A DNA stretch of 64,000 bases from CAXXHQ01 sp963665265 (GCA_963665265.2 OY762224.2:3720001-3784000), one strand, 5' to 3'; positions 32,801-41,579 are shown, counted from the stretch's first letter. The notes: generated by a model from the letters alone, not told the origin. Numbers and translations: made by a program.

Positions 32801-33134
32801 CGAATTTTTCGAGAACGCCGTGCTTGGCCAGGTCCATCGCCAAATTCAAGCCGGTTTGTCCGCCGAGCGTCGGGAGGAGAGCGTCGGGGCGTTCCTTCTC
32901 GATGACTTGCTCGACGATTTCCCACGTGAGCGGCTCGATGTAAGTGCGGTCGGCCATCTCGGGATCGGTCATGATCGTGGCCGGGTTGGAATTAACGAGG
33001 ACGACTTCGTAGCCTTCTTCGCGAAGGGCTTTGCACGCTTGAGTGCCGGAATAGTCGAACTCGCAAGCCTGGCCGATGATGATGGGGCCGGAGCCAATCA
33101 ACAAAATCTTCTTGATGTCGTTGCGTCGGGGCAC
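29868..33134 (-). CDS. carB: Carbamoyl-phosphate synthase large subunit
   Basis: The 1088-residue enzyme makes carbamoyl phosphate from bicarbonate, ammonia (passed on by CarA) and two ATP, feeding pyrimidine and arginine synthesis. It shows the expected tandem design: two homologous ATP-grasp halves, the first opening KKILLIGSGPIIIGQACEFD and the second KRIMILGGGPNRIGQGIEFD, each with G-Q-T-x-L-N-L-A. The C-terminal part (about 950-1088) is the MGS-like allosteric domain. Translation starts at a GTG with AAAGGT upstream. carA is not in this window. A clear terminator follows. Confidence 0.97.
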   Translation of the reverse strand: MPRRNDIKKILLIGSGPIIIGQACEFDYSGTQACKALREEGYEVVLVNSNPATIMTDPEMADRTYIEPLTWEIVEQVIEKERPDALLPTLGGQTGLNLAMDLAKHGVLEKFGVEMIGASAAAIDKAEARDHFKAAMEKIGLEVPKGHTVNSLKEARAALQDVGLPCVVRPSFTMGGSGSSIAYNREEFDALVQHGLDLSPIHQVLLEESVIGWKEYEMEVMRDADDNVVIICSIENFDPMGVHTGDSITVAPAQTLTDKEYQRMRDASMAVIREIGVDTGGSNIQFALNPADGRMVVIEMNPRVSRSSALASKATGFPIAKIAAKLAVGYRLHELANDITRETKACFEPTIDYVVAKVPRFAFEKFPEADPKLTTQMKSVGETMAIGRTFKEAFQKALRGLEVGAFGFGCDGKDLWGTPEQPAIEEVRSKLAVPGDQRVWYLRYALKYGMTVEEIHELTFIDPWFLDNLVEIVQTEEEMRALGEFHSMDAATLRRVKQFGFSDRQIAFIFGVPETDVRRRRIELGVVATFKSVDTCAAEFEAYTPYYYSTYEDEDETPVKKPDAKRIMILGGGPNRIGQGIEFDYCCCHASFALRELGVESIMVNSNPETVSTDYDTSDMLFFEPLTTEDVLNICDRVQPDGVIVQFGGQTPLNLARALSNAGVPIIGTSVDTIEDAEDREKFARILHALDLKQPANGIARNMAQARGEAAKVGFPCLVRPSFVLGGRAMEICYDAAQFERYVAAAFVVAQGQPVLIDRFLEDAVEVDVDAISDGQQVIVAGIMEHIEEAGVHSGDSACVIPPHSLPKTVIEEIHQATCALATHLQVKGLMNIQFAVKKEDGKPNVYILEVNPRASRTVPFVSKATGMPLAKAAAKVMAGVPLAEQGYTHDPSPKSFSVKEAVFPFAKFAGVDIVLGPEMKSTGEVMGVSDNLAIAFAKSQIAAGASLPDAGKIFISVADRAKGNIVEIAAALDKMGFELIATKGTGVRLQESGVKVQIIKKLQEGHPNVLDLMIDGDLKLVINTPRGKGARTDEGRIRAAAVMHGISCITTIQAANAALHAMQARRESAVTVQAVQDRFPQYARKKL

Positions 33135-33540
33135 GGAATTACCTTTTGGGATGGAGTCGGCGGGGCGCGCTCCGCAGAATGAATCGAGCGGCCGAAGGAA
33201 ATCGGCGTGGCGAATTCAGGTTGCGGAACGTCGTCGGAGCGTTCGCGGCGGCGATTATCAACGCGGCGAACGGCGGCGCAGGGCGAAAACAACCCCATTG
33301 GGGGTAAGTTCCCGCGTAAAATCCCCTAATTTTAGCACGATTGCCGTCAGTTCCACAAGAGGCCGGGGGATGATCTTTTCGCGAAAACATTCAAGGCGAC
33401 CCTGTTCGTAACCGGTAATGGCGTAAAAACTTAGCCGCATTTATAGTTTTTGCCATTCGTAGTTGAAGATCGTTTGACATTGTTCGTCGCATTAGCGATG
33501 ATAGCCCCTAAGTTACGCCCAAGGGAACGATTCGGAGTTT
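33135..33540. other. Divergent intergenic region, carB/sigma
   Basis: The 406-base gap should contain the carB promoter (minus) and that of the following ECF sigma operon (plus). A small dyad CCCCATTGGGG lies at about 33292-33302. No gene or convincing promoter pair is visible. Confidence 0.4.
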
Positions 33541-34125
33541 TTGCGCGTCCAATCCTTAGAGACAGAGCCGATCTTGAGCGAAGACGTCCAACTGATAAGC
33601 GAAGCCCTGGCCGGCCGGTCAGACGCGTTTGGAAAGTTGGTCCTAAAATATCAGGACCGGCTCTTCAATACGGTTGCGCACATGCTCGGACAATCGGAAG
33701 ACGCGCGGGACGTGGTGCAGGAGGCGTTTGTGCGGGCCTTCGTAAAACTCGATTCGTTTAATCGACGGAGCGAATTTTACACTTGGCTGTATCGAATCGC
33801 CATGAACGCTGCTTCCACGCATCGACGGCGGCGGCGCCCGGTCGGATCGATCGAGCAAAACCGTGAAACCTTGGGCGAAGAACCGGCCGACGGCGGCGAT
33901 GGCCCGACGGCCCGTTTGGAGCAAGAGGAGCGCGCGGAGCGAATCCGCGCGGCGTTAGCGCGGTTGCCCGACGAGTTTCGCGAGATCCTCGTGTTGCGCG
34001 AGATCGACGGGTGCGATTACGAGTCGCTCGCCGAGATGTTGGACGTTCCGATCGGCACGGTGCGGAGCCGACTGCATCGTGCGCGATTGCAGATGAAAGA
34101 AGAAATTTCAAAGTTGCAAATATAG
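33541..34125 (+). CDS. ECF sigma factor of a sigma/anti-sigma pair
   Basis: The 194-residue protein is an RpoE-like ECF sigma factor. Region 2 has SEDARDVVQEAFVRAFVKLD and W-L-Y-R-I-A-M-N-A-A; region 4 has RLPDEFREILVLREIDGCDY and the helix-turn-helix ESLAEMLDVPIGTVRSRLHR. It is a different lineage from the two triad sigma factors. The start is uncertain: the frame opens at TTG 33541, another TTG lies at 33574, and no ATG is available before region 2. The stop is 13 bases before the next gene, so the two are co-transcribed, and a terminator closes the pair at 35884. Confidence 0.92.
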   Translation: MRVQSLETEPILSEDVQLISEALAGRSDAFGKLVLKYQDRLFNTVAHMLGQSEDARDVVQEAFVRAFVKLDSFNRRSEFYTWLYRIAMNAASTHRRRRRPVGSIEQNRETLGEEPADGGDGPTARLEQEERAERIRAALARLPDEFREILVLREIDGCDYESLAEMLDVPIGTVRSRLHRARLQMKEEISKLQI

Positions 34126-34138
34126 TCTCGAGTCCCCC

Positions 34139-35878
34139 ATGTCCATTCTACCGGACGACGAACTGTTGAGCGCGTATTTAGACGGCGAACTATCGCCGGA
34201 CGAACGCGTTCGCGCCGAACGGCTTTTGGCCGAGAGCGAAAACGCCCGCCAAAAGTTGGAGGAGTTGCGCGCGATGAGTTCGTCGCTGGCCGCGCTGCCG
34301 AAACGAAAACTGCCGGTCGATTTTTGCGAGGAGACGCTTCGGCTGGCGGAGCGGCGAAAGACCGAAGGGGCGACCGAGCGGGTTGTGCCGTCTTTCGTCG
34401 AACGATGGCAAACACGTTGGAAAGAGCCGCGATCTTGGCTTTGGTTGGGCGTGGTCGCCTCGGCGGCGATATTGGTGGCCGTTTTTTCGCCGCAATGGGA
34501 AGATTTGTCGCAGTACAAGGTAGCCAAGGGGCCCTCGTCCTCGGCGATGAGAGCGCGATCTGACGTCTCGGATGCGGAATCGGTAGCAGATGAAAAAGTG
34601 AGCGTGCGGTTAATCGAGCCGACCGGCGATGCGCCCAAGGCGCCGCCGAGCCTCGTCGCAAAAGACTCGAACCGGCAACAGTTCGACGAACCAAAGCGAG
34701 CGGCGAAGTCAGAGGACGACTTCGCGGAGTCGGACTCGCTTCGTTCGGAAGTCGCCGCAAACGAAAAAAAGAGAGCGAAAGACGCCGAGTCGGCGAACTC
34801 GCCCGTCAAGCAAGAAGAACGGCATTACGCGAAGACCGCTTCGCCCAAGCCACTTGCCGCCCCGGCGTTGGCTGCGCAATTGCAGCCGAACTTCCTCGAT
34901 TCAAAGTCGAAGGAGCTTGCTTCGTCGGCGGGAACGGAGGTAGCCGCCGTACCTTATCAAAAAACAAAAAACGCCTGGGCCTTTGAAATCCCGCCCGATA
35001 CGCTCGTGGTCGAGTTCGACATGACGCCCGAGGCGGCGAAGAAGCAGGTCTTCGATAAGCTTCTCACATCCAACGGATTCGTTTTTGAAACGGTCGCCTC
35101 GGGAGATAAAGAATCGCGAGAAGAATTGACGGCGAAGAATTCTTCGGCGGGCGGAAGCGACCTCGCTTTGGCGAAGGCGCCGAGCGTCGGAAACGTCGAT
35201 GCTGCGCAGAATCGTTCTTCGACGGCGGAAGAACGCGGCCTCGGGATAGGCGGACGCCTCGCCTTCGGAGGCAAAAAAAAGGCGGACGTCGAGCCGGAGG
35301 CGGTTTACGTCGAAGCCGATCCGGTTCAATTGGAAAATGCGATCAACTCAATGTCGGCGCAGCAAGACGCGTTCTCGAACGTGCAAATCAAGACGGCGCG
35401 CACGGCGGACATGCGTCAGAATCAAATTGCCGAGAATATCCGACAAAACGTGGTTCAGTCGCGCAATCAATCGCAACAAACCGATTCATTATCTTTTCAG
35501 CCGCAAATCGTCGCGGCGAACGGGTCAGCGTCGAACGTCGGCTCGACGACCAACGGTTCAAACGCCATGAATAACGCCGCGGCCAACAACGCCGCAGCGC
35601 AATCGCGAGCTCGACGCATCCCGATCGGCGTCGGCCAATCGATCGACGTCCAATCTATGAGCAATGTCGGATTCGGAGGACAAAATCAGACGCAACTGCC
35701 CCAGCAAAACTCGGCGGTGCAAAGCGGCATGCAAGCTCAAGGCCGAGCGCAACATCAAATGCAGAACCAATCGGGCATGACGCAACGCGCCGTCTTCATT
35801 CCTCGCGTTGTCGAACCGGCGAAGCAAGCGCCGGCCGCGACGAAGCCGCAAAGTTCGCCGGCGGAAAACAATCGGTAG
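34139..35878 (+). CDS. Large membrane anti-sigma-like protein with Gln/Asn/Ser-rich exterior
   Basis: The 579-residue protein starts with DDELLSAYLDGELSPDERVR, the usual opening of anti-sigma N-terminal domains, but the zinc ligands H-x3-C-x2-C are absent (the helix reads L-L-A-E-S-E-N-A-R-Q-K-L). One membrane helix lies at about 100-117 (WLWLGVVASAAILVAVF). The remaining roughly 460 residues are outside the cytoplasm and of low complexity: Ala/Lys/Glu-rich first, a short structured part around 280-320 (AFEIPPDTLVVEFDMTPEAA), and a Gln/Asn/Ser-rich tail. Immediate linkage to the sigma gene makes it the probable partner that holds the sigma factor at the membrane. The signal sensed is unknown. 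Confidence 0.8.
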   Translation: MSILPDDELLSAYLDGELSPDERVRAERLLAESENARQKLEELRAMSSSLAALPKRKLPVDFCEETLRLAERRKTEGATERVVPSFVERWQTRWKEPRSWLWLGVVASAAILVAVFSPQWEDLSQYKVAKGPSSSAMRARSDVSDAESVADEKVSVRLIEPTGDAPKAPPSLVAKDSNRQQFDEPKRAAKSEDDFAESDSLRSEVAANEKKRAKDAESANSPVKQEERHYAKTASPKPLAAPALAAQLQPNFLDSKSKELASSAGTEVAAVPYQKTKNAWAFEIPPDTLVVEFDMTPEAAKKQVFDKLLTSNGFVFETVASGDKESREELTAKNSSAGGSDLALAKAPSVGNVDAAQNRSSTAEERGLGIGGRLAFGGKKKADVEPEAVYVEADPVQLENAINSMSAQQDAFSNVQIKTARTADMRQNQIAENIRQNVVQSRNQSQQTDSLSFQPQIVAANGSASNVGSTTNGSNAMNNAAANNAAAQSRARRIPIGVGQSIDVQSMSNVGFGGQNQTQLPQQNSAVQSGMQAQGRAQHQMQNQSGMTQRAVFIPRVVEPAKQAPAATKPQSSPAENNR

Positions 35879-35883
35879 TTTTT

Positions 35884-35919
35884 CGCCGATCAGCATCTTT
35901 TAACATGCGGCGTTTTTTT
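35884..35919 (+). terminator. Terminator of the sigma/anti-sigma operon
   Basis: CGCC (35884-35887) and GCAT (35893-35896) pair with ATGC (35905-35908) and GGCG (35909-35912), leaving a five-base bulge. T7 follows directly. It lies 5 bases past the stop codon. Confidence 0.6.
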
Positions 35920-36342
35920 CTCGCAGGCCGCGATTTATCGTGTATGGTTCTTACTGAAGCCGACTGCGGTTCGGCCGGTTGCCGCGCGATCGCTCAGGAA
36001 ATCAACACGTTTTCCACGTCGTCGGAATGCAGCGGGCGAAAACGGAGACGCCGTTAACGCCTTGCGAGCAAGAGGGTTAGCGTTTTCGTAAAGCGGAGAC
36101 GCGGACGAGGGCTCGAAAAAACTTTGAATTTGATAAAATATGACGCGTGCGAGTTTGCGAAATAACACGAACCGTTTCCCTAGGCTGCCCTTGCGTTCGC
36201 CGCTTTTTCCTCAGCCGAGAAAAACTGGCGAAGTCGGTGCAGCCTACGGTTTTTGAGGGGCGGAAACGCTGCCAGTCGAAATCCGGAACGGAAGACGCCA
36301 ACAAGGACCGACCGAAAGGTTTGTCCTCTTTAGGAATCTAAA
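35920..36342. other. Gene-free region
   Basis: Short open frames on both strands here lack recognisable domains, and the one at 36147 has no ribosome binding site. The following gene has AGGAA just before its ATG. Nothing else can be assigned. Confidence 0.4.
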
Positions 36343-37161
36343 ATGCTTCATGATGAAACTGAATTGACGCCGGTAACGGAATTGGCTCCGGAATTGATCG
36401 AGGCCTCGCACGAATACGTCGGTCGTTGGAATCGCCTCATTAGCACGACGAATTGGGAGAAGGGGCGAATCATCTCGCAGTGGCGAGCTTCGATGGAAAG
36501 CGCGGGCATGGATCCGGCGAGTTTTACCGACGAAGCTTGGGCGCAACAAGTCGGAGGCGTCACGCCGCAACATGTGGGGCGTTTACGTCGCGTCTTCGAT
36601 CGATTCGGCGACGGTTTCGAGCGTTATCCCAAGCTGTTTTGGAGTCATTTTTGCGCGGCGCTCGATTGGGACGACGCCGAAATGTGGCTGGAGGGGGCCA
36701 AAGAAAACGGCTGGTCCATCTCGCAAATGCGCGATCAACGTAGCGAAGCGTTGGGCGGTCCGAGCGAAATGATGCCCGACGAATCGGAAATCATCTCCGG
36801 CGAAATTGAAGGCGGAGACGCCGACGAGACCGAGGCTTCCGCGCCGGACTCGATCACCGGCGAGATAAGCGAAGTGCGAGAGACGGAGGACGAAGCCCCG
36901 TTCGGCGAAGAGGAGGCGGTCGAGGATCGCTGGGACGAATCGAGCGGATCGGAGGCGCAAATCGCGGCGGAGAAGGCGGCGACTCAAGTTCGACCGTTCG
37001 AGAACCTTCCGAAAATGCCGGCAGACCTGCGCGAGGCCTTCGAGTTGTTCAAAATGTCGATTTTGAGCCATAAGATCACCGCTTGGGAAGAAATCTCGCA
37101 AGAAAACATGCTTCGCGTTATCGAGTCGCTCAGGTTGTTAGCGACGGCGCCGACCGAGTAA
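36343..37161 (+). CDS. Conserved-looking acidic protein of unknown function
   Basis: The 272-residue protein is cytoplasmic (no signal or membrane segment). Residues 15-140 look like a compact helical domain: EASHEYVGRWNRLISTTNWE, K-G-R-I-I-S-Q-W-R, then T-P-Q-H-V-G-R-L-R-R-V-F-D-R-F, reminiscent of small DNA-binding or ParB-adjacent helical modules, but I cannot name a family. Residues about 144-215 are extremely acidic (Asp/Glu/Ser-rich) and probably disordered. The last 50 residues are helical again. An AGGAA ribosome binding site and normal codon use support a real gene. It stands alone between the anti-sigma and YfiR-like operons. Confidence 0.6.
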   Translation: MLHDETELTPVTELAPELIEASHEYVGRWNRLISTTNWEKGRIISQWRASMESAGMDPASFTDEAWAQQVGGVTPQHVGRLRRVFDRFGDGFERYPKLFWSHFCAALDWDDAEMWLEGAKENGWSISQMRDQRSEALGGPSEMMPDESEIISGEIEGGDADETEASAPDSITGEISEVRETEDEAPFGEEEAVEDRWDESSGSEAQIAAEKAATQVRPFENLPKMPADLREAFELFKMSILSHKITAWEEISQENMLRVIESLRLLATAPTE

Positions 37162-37386
37162 CGCAGCGATCGCGGCGGCGACCGGAATGATTTTCGCTTT
37201 ATGGAGAGGAGCTGAATCTTCCGGTTTCGCATGCTGTTTCGGCCATTGAGAATCAGCATAAATCATTTCTTCCCGTTCGAGCGAACGGCAAATCGCGAAT
37301 CATCTTTCGGTTCGCGATATTTCTTTCGGCGCGCGTGAGGGAAAGCTAGAATTCCGAAACGGAAGTCACTTTCCCTGCATGCCTTT

Positions 37387-38031
37387 ATGTCCGCCGAACG
37401 AGCAATCGCCGATCATCGATCGAATGCGAGTCTCGCAAAGACCGCGTTTCGAAATAATCTCTGCGCCAATATCTTGTTGACGGCGGGGATCGGACTTCTT
37501 TTCGGAGCGTCGCCCTCGGAGATCATCGCCCAACAATACCAGTCCGATCCGGAGATCAGCCGCGAGTATCCGATCAAGGCGGCCTATCTCTATAATTTCG
37601 GACGATACGTGGAATGGCCCGCGGCCTCGTTCGGCGAGAAAGACGCGCCCTTCGTAATCGGCATCGGCGGCGAAGAAGGAATCGGCGAGATTTTGGACTC
37701 GATTGCGCACGAAAAAAAGCTTGAAGGGCGATCGATCGTCATCAAGCGTTTTAATTCAAGCGCCGATTTTTCCGCATGCCATATCCTCTTCATTTCGCGC
37801 TCGGTTTCTGAGGCGGAGGAGGAGCGTTTTCTTGCAAAGGCCCGAGGAAATCCGATCCTGGTCGTTGGCGAAAAACCCGAGTTCCTATCTCGAGGCGGGA
37901 TCATTAACTTTACGGTGGAAGATAACAAAGTTCGCTTTGAAATCAGCCCGAAAGACGCGAAAATCGCCGGATTAAAGATCAGCGCCAAGCTCCTTAGTCT
38001 CGCCAAGATCGCCGATCACGAGAAACAGTAA
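37387..38031 (+). CDS. YfiR-like periplasmic protein (DUF4154)
   Basis: This 214-residue protein matches the YfiR/DUF4154 family. After an N-terminal hydrophobic export segment (about 24-48) come Y-P-I-K-A-A-Y-L-Y-N-F-G-R-Y-V-E-W-P, then C-H-I-L-F-I-S-R-S, I-L-V-V-G-E-K-P-E-F and G-G-I-I-N-F-T-V-E, each a hallmark of the family. In the Pseudomonas YfiBNR system the periplasmic YfiR represses a membrane diguanylate cyclase. Here the next gene is a histidine kinase instead, 27 bases downstream, so this protein probably controls that kinase from the periplasm. The start is slightly uncertain. Confidence 0.85.
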   Translation: MSAERAIADHRSNASLAKTAFRNNLCANILLTAGIGLLFGASPSEIIAQQYQSDPEISREYPIKAAYLYNFGRYVEWPAASFGEKDAPFVIGIGGEEGIGEILDSIAHEKKLEGRSIVIKRFNSSADFSACHILFISRSVSEAEEERFLAKARGNPILVVGEKPEFLSRGGIINFTVEDNKVRFEISPKDAKIAGLKISAKLLSLAKIADHEKQ

Positions 38032-38058
38032 ATATGAAAGCGTTTTAAAGACCGAAGC

Positions 38059-39756
38059 ATGCACTTTAAAGATTTATCGATCAACGCGAAATTGCGATTG
38101 CTCGCGCTAGCGGCCAGCGGCGTGTCGCTGCTGCTATCGACGTGCGCGTTCGTGTTGAATGACGTGAATCTATTGCTGGAGTCGAAGAAGAGGCAACTTT
38201 CGGTGGTGGCGAAAGTATTGGGGGCGAACTGCACGGCGGCTATCACGTTCGACGATCCTTCGACCGCTTCGGAATTGCTCGGATCCTTGAATTTGCAACC
38301 GTCGGTTCATTACGCATGCGTTTACGACGCGAAGGGAAAGATATTCGCCAAATATCGTTCCGAGAAGGCGGGCGATTTCGTTCCGCCGTCGCTTAAACCG
38401 AGCGCCGACGATAGTGAGACGACGGCGGGAGCCTACGTCAACGTAACGCATCCGATCATCCGCGACGGCGAGCGAATCGGGGCCGTATTTCTGCACGCTT
38501 CGACCGACGACCTTCGGGAGCAGGTAGTGCGGTACGTTTGGATCGCGGCGTCGGTGGCGGGCGTCTCGCTGGGGGCGGGACTCGCCTTCTCGGCTTGGCT
38601 GCGCCGCATCGTGTCGAAACCGATTCTTCGACTCGCCGAGGCAGCGCAGCGCATTTCAGCCGAGCGCGACTACGCCGTTCGCGTAAAAACCGACACCCAA
38701 GACGAGCTTGGCTCTCTCTGCCGCGAGTTTAACTCGATGTTGGATCAAATCCAGCACGGCGAGAGGGAGCTGCAAGAGGCGCACGACCAATTGGAAATGC
38801 GAGTCGAAGACCGCACTCGACAATTGTCGAAGGCGAACCACGAGCTAAACAGGGAGGTCAACGAGCGCAAGCGGACGGAGCGCGAATTGCAGGACGTTCA
38901 TCTGCAACTGGTCGAGACCGCGCGCAGCGCGGGAATGGCGGAGATCGCCACAGGAGTTTTGCACAACGTAGGCAACGTGCTTAATAGCATCAACGTATCG
39001 GCCACGTTGATCGCCGACCGCTTGAGGAACTCGAAAATATCGGAAATGCTTCGCGCGGCGGAGCTCATGAAAAAGCACGCCGACTCGCTGGCCGACTATT
39101 TGACGAAAGACGAAAAAGGAAAATTACTTCCCGGGTTCATCGAATTGGTGGCCTCGCATTTGGAAAAAGAACGAACAGTCCTTCTTGACGAATTGCATTC
39201 GTTGACGAAGAACGTCGATCACGTGAAAGCGATCGTGGCGATGCAACAGTCGTACGCGAGAGTGACGGGAATGACCGAGACGTTGAACTTGGCCGACTTG
39301 ATGGAGGATGCTTTGAAGCTGAACGCGCCGTCGTTCAAGAAATTCGACATCAACGTGATTCGAGAGTACGAAGAGTTGCCGCCGGTTCAGACGGACAAAC
39401 AGAAGTTGTTGCAAATATTGGCGAATCTAGTGACCAACGCGAAAGACGCTCTCTCGGAGACTCCGCGAACGGACCGCACGTTGGTGACTAGGATTCGAAC
39501 GGGCGGGCATGAAGACGACCGTCGCTTAATAATCGACGTCGAGGACAACGGAGTGGGAATCGCGGAAGAGAACCTAACAAAAATATTTTCGCACGGATTC
39601 ACGACGAAACGACATGGGCACGGATTCGGGCTCCATAGCTCGGCCATCGCCGCCAAAGAATTAGGCGGCGCGCTCGTGGTCCGAAGCGCCGGCCCCGGCA
39701 AAGGGGCGACGTTCGCCGTGGAAATCCCGTTAGTTTTCGCAAGGGCGCAGACATGA
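38059..39756 (+). CDS. Membrane sensor histidine kinase with YfiN-like sensor
   Basis: The 565-residue kinase has two membrane helices (about 15-35 and 160-182) enclosing a periplasmic domain of the CHASE8/YfiN type (VLGANCTAAITFDDPSTASE), then HAMP, a coiled coil (about 235-295), a dimerisation helix with phosphoacceptor His at about 302 (G-V-L-H-N-V-G-N-V-L-N-S), and an ATPase domain with LVTNAKDAL, D-V-E-D-N-G-V-G-I and H-G-F-G-L-H-S. The periplasmic domain is the kind that YfiR binds in YfiN. The gene overlaps the next one by four bases (ATGA), so the phosphate may pass to the hybrid kinase encoded there. Confidence 0.9.
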   Translation: MHFKDLSINAKLRLLALAASGVSLLLSTCAFVLNDVNLLLESKKRQLSVVAKVLGANCTAAITFDDPSTASELLGSLNLQPSVHYACVYDAKGKIFAKYRSEKAGDFVPPSLKPSADDSETTAGAYVNVTHPIIRDGERIGAVFLHASTDDLREQVVRYVWIAASVAGVSLGAGLAFSAWLRRIVSKPILRLAEAAQRISAERDYAVRVKTDTQDELGSLCREFNSMLDQIQHGERELQEAHDQLEMRVEDRTRQLSKANHELNREVNERKRTERELQDVHLQLVETARSAGMAEIATGVLHNVGNVLNSINVSATLIADRLRNSKISEMLRAAELMKKHADSLADYLTKDEKGKLLPGFIELVASHLEKERTVLLDELHSLTKNVDHVKAIVAMQQSYARVTGMTETLNLADLMEDALKLNAPSFKKFDINVIREYEELPPVQTDKQKLLQILANLVTNAKDALSETPRTDRTLVTRIRTGGHEDDRRLIIDVEDNGVGIAEENLTKIFSHGFTTKRHGHGFGLHSSAIAAKELGGALVVRSAGPGKGATFAVEIPLVFARAQT

Positions 39757-41579
39757 ACGAAAGAAATCCAATCCGCATTTTAGTCATCGACGATCAAGAA
39801 TCGATCCACGAGGACTTTCGCAAAATCATCGCCGCCGATCGCGACGACTCCGAGATCGACGCCGCAGCGGCGGCGATCTTCGGCGAATCGGTCGCCTCGG
39901 ACGATGGCGCCGGATCCGAGGATCGTTTTGAAATCGACTCCGCCCACCAAGGCCAGGAAGGACTTGCGTTAGTGGAAAAAGCCCTGCATGAAAGGCGGCC
40001 TTATCCGTTGGCCTTCGTTGACGTTCGGATGCCTCCCGGCTGGGACGGAGTGGAAACCGTAAACCGGATTTGGAAAGTCGATCCGGAAATTCTGGTCGTG
40101 CTTTGCACCGCCTATTCGGACCACACCTGGGAAGACATCGTTCGTCAATTGGGACGCACCGATCACCTAGTGATTCTCAAAAAGCCGTTCGATAACATCG
40201 AAGTCCGTCAATTAGTCATATCGTTGACGAAGCGTTGGAACCTAGCGCGACAAGCCGAGCTAACCCGCGCGCAGTTGGAACAAATGGTCGTGGAACGCAC
40301 GAAAGAGGTGGAAGCTAGAAGTAAGGCGTTGGAAGAGGCCTCGAACGATCTTCGAGAAACGAACATTCAACTGGTGAAGGCCCGCGATCTCGCGGAGGTG
40401 GCGAATCGCGCAAAGTCGGAATTCCTAGCGAACATGAGCCACGAAATTCGCACTCCGATGACCGCCATACTGGGCTACGCCGAGATTCTGCGAGAAGACG
40501 CGGAACGAGAAGGATTTCCTCAAACCAGCCGCGATTCGATCGACGCGATATTACGTAACGGAGACCATCTGCTGCATGTTCTAAACGACATACTGGATAT
40601 GTCAAAAATCGAAGGGGGGCGATTGGACATCGAGATCGCCGCCTATTCACCGATTAAAATCGTCGGAAATTGCGTGGAGATTCAATCGCAAGCGGCGGCG
40701 ACGAAGGGGCTTTCTCTCTCGGTCGAATTCGCCGGTCCGCTTCCCGAGATCATTCACACCGACGCCTATCGGTTGCAACAAGCGTTACTGAATTTACTGA
40801 GCAACGCGATCAAATTCACGCATCGAGGAGGCGTCCGCCTCGTAGTAGGCATGCTCGACCACGCAGGCGAACGAAAATTCCAAGTGCGAGTGATCGATAC
40901 CGGAATCGGCCTATCCGAGGAGCAATGCAACAAACTATTTAGGCGGTTCGCTCAAGCCGACGCCAGCACCACGCGTTTGTTCGGAGGCACGGGACTTGGA
41001 CTTGCGATCTCAAAGCGGTTGGCGAATTTGCTCGGCGGAGACATCGAAGTCCAAAGCAAATTGAACGTGGGGAGCGAATTCACGGTAACGGTCGGAGTCG
41101 GTTCGCTGGAAGGAGTTCAAATGATCGAACGACCGAGCCTTGCCGAGGTGAAGGAGACCGGTATCGCGGCCGTCGCTTCGATCGTGGCTCGCGGGGAACA
41201 CGTTCTTCTAGTCGAAGATTCCGTTGACAATCAACGTATTATTCAGCACATGTTGCTCAAGGCCGGTTTTGAAATCGAATTGGCGGAAAACGGCGCAATC
41301 GCCCTGGATAAAGCGTTAGCGGCGATGGAGTCGGACAAACCGTTCGACCTCATTCTGATGGATATGCAAATGCCGGTCATGGACGGCTACGAAGCGACTC
41401 GCACGCTTCGTGAAAGAGGCTACTCGGGACCGATCGTTGCCTTGACCGCCTGCGCCACCACGGCCGACCGCGTGAACGCCCTCGAGGCGGGCTGCAATCA
41501 CTACGTTACGAAGCCGATTAACCGTGAAGAACTCGTCAACACGGCCGTGGAATACGCCCAGTCGGGAGGCTGCACGTAA
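39753..41579 (+). CDS. Hybrid histidine kinase, receiver-kinase-receiver
   Basis: The 608-residue cytoplasmic protein has an N-terminal receiver with an expanded insertion (acidic residues near the start, phosphoacceptor Asp about 90 in F-V-D-V-R-M-P-P), a coiled-coil linker, HisKA with His 230 in N-M-S-H-E-I-R-T-P-M, an ATPase domain (LLNLLSNAIKFTHRGG, GTGLGLAISKRL), and a C-terminal receiver with Asp 537 in L-I-L-M-D-M-Q-M-P. No DNA-binding or GGDEF domain is present, so the final output must be another protein. The start overlaps the membrane kinase gene by four bases. Confidence 0.93.
   Translation: MNERNPIRILVIDDQESIHEDFRKIIAADRDDSEIDAAAAAIFGESVASDDGAGSEDRFEIDSAHQGQEGLALVEKALHERRPYPLAFVDVRMPPGWDGVETVNRIWKVDPEILVVLCTAYSDHTWEDIVRQLGRTDHLVILKKPFDNIEVRQLVISLTKRWNLARQAELTRAQLEQMVVERTKEVEARSKALEEASNDLRETNIQLVKARDLAEVANRAKSEFLANMSHEIRTPMTAILGYAEILREDAEREGFPQTSRDSIDAILRNGDHLLHVLNDILDMSKIEGGRLDIEIAAYSPIKIVGNCVEIQSQAAATKGLSLSVEFAGPLPEIIHTDAYRLQQALLNLLSNAIKFTHRGGVRLVVGMLDHAGERKFQVRVIDTGIGLSEEQCNKLFRRFAQADASTTRLFGGTGLGLAISKRLANLLGGDIEVQSKLNVGSEFTVTVGVGSLEGVQMIERPSLAEVKETGIAAVASIVARGEHVLLVEDSVDNQRIIQHMLLKAGFEIELAENGAIALDKALAAMESDKPFDLILMDMQMPVMDGYEATRTLRERGYSGPIVALTACATTADRVNALEAGCNHYVTKPINREELVNTAVEYAQSGGCT

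Noticed and set aside
31767..33182. Long open frame (471 codons) opposite carB
   Set aside because: It is antisense to carB with no motifs or ribosome binding site.
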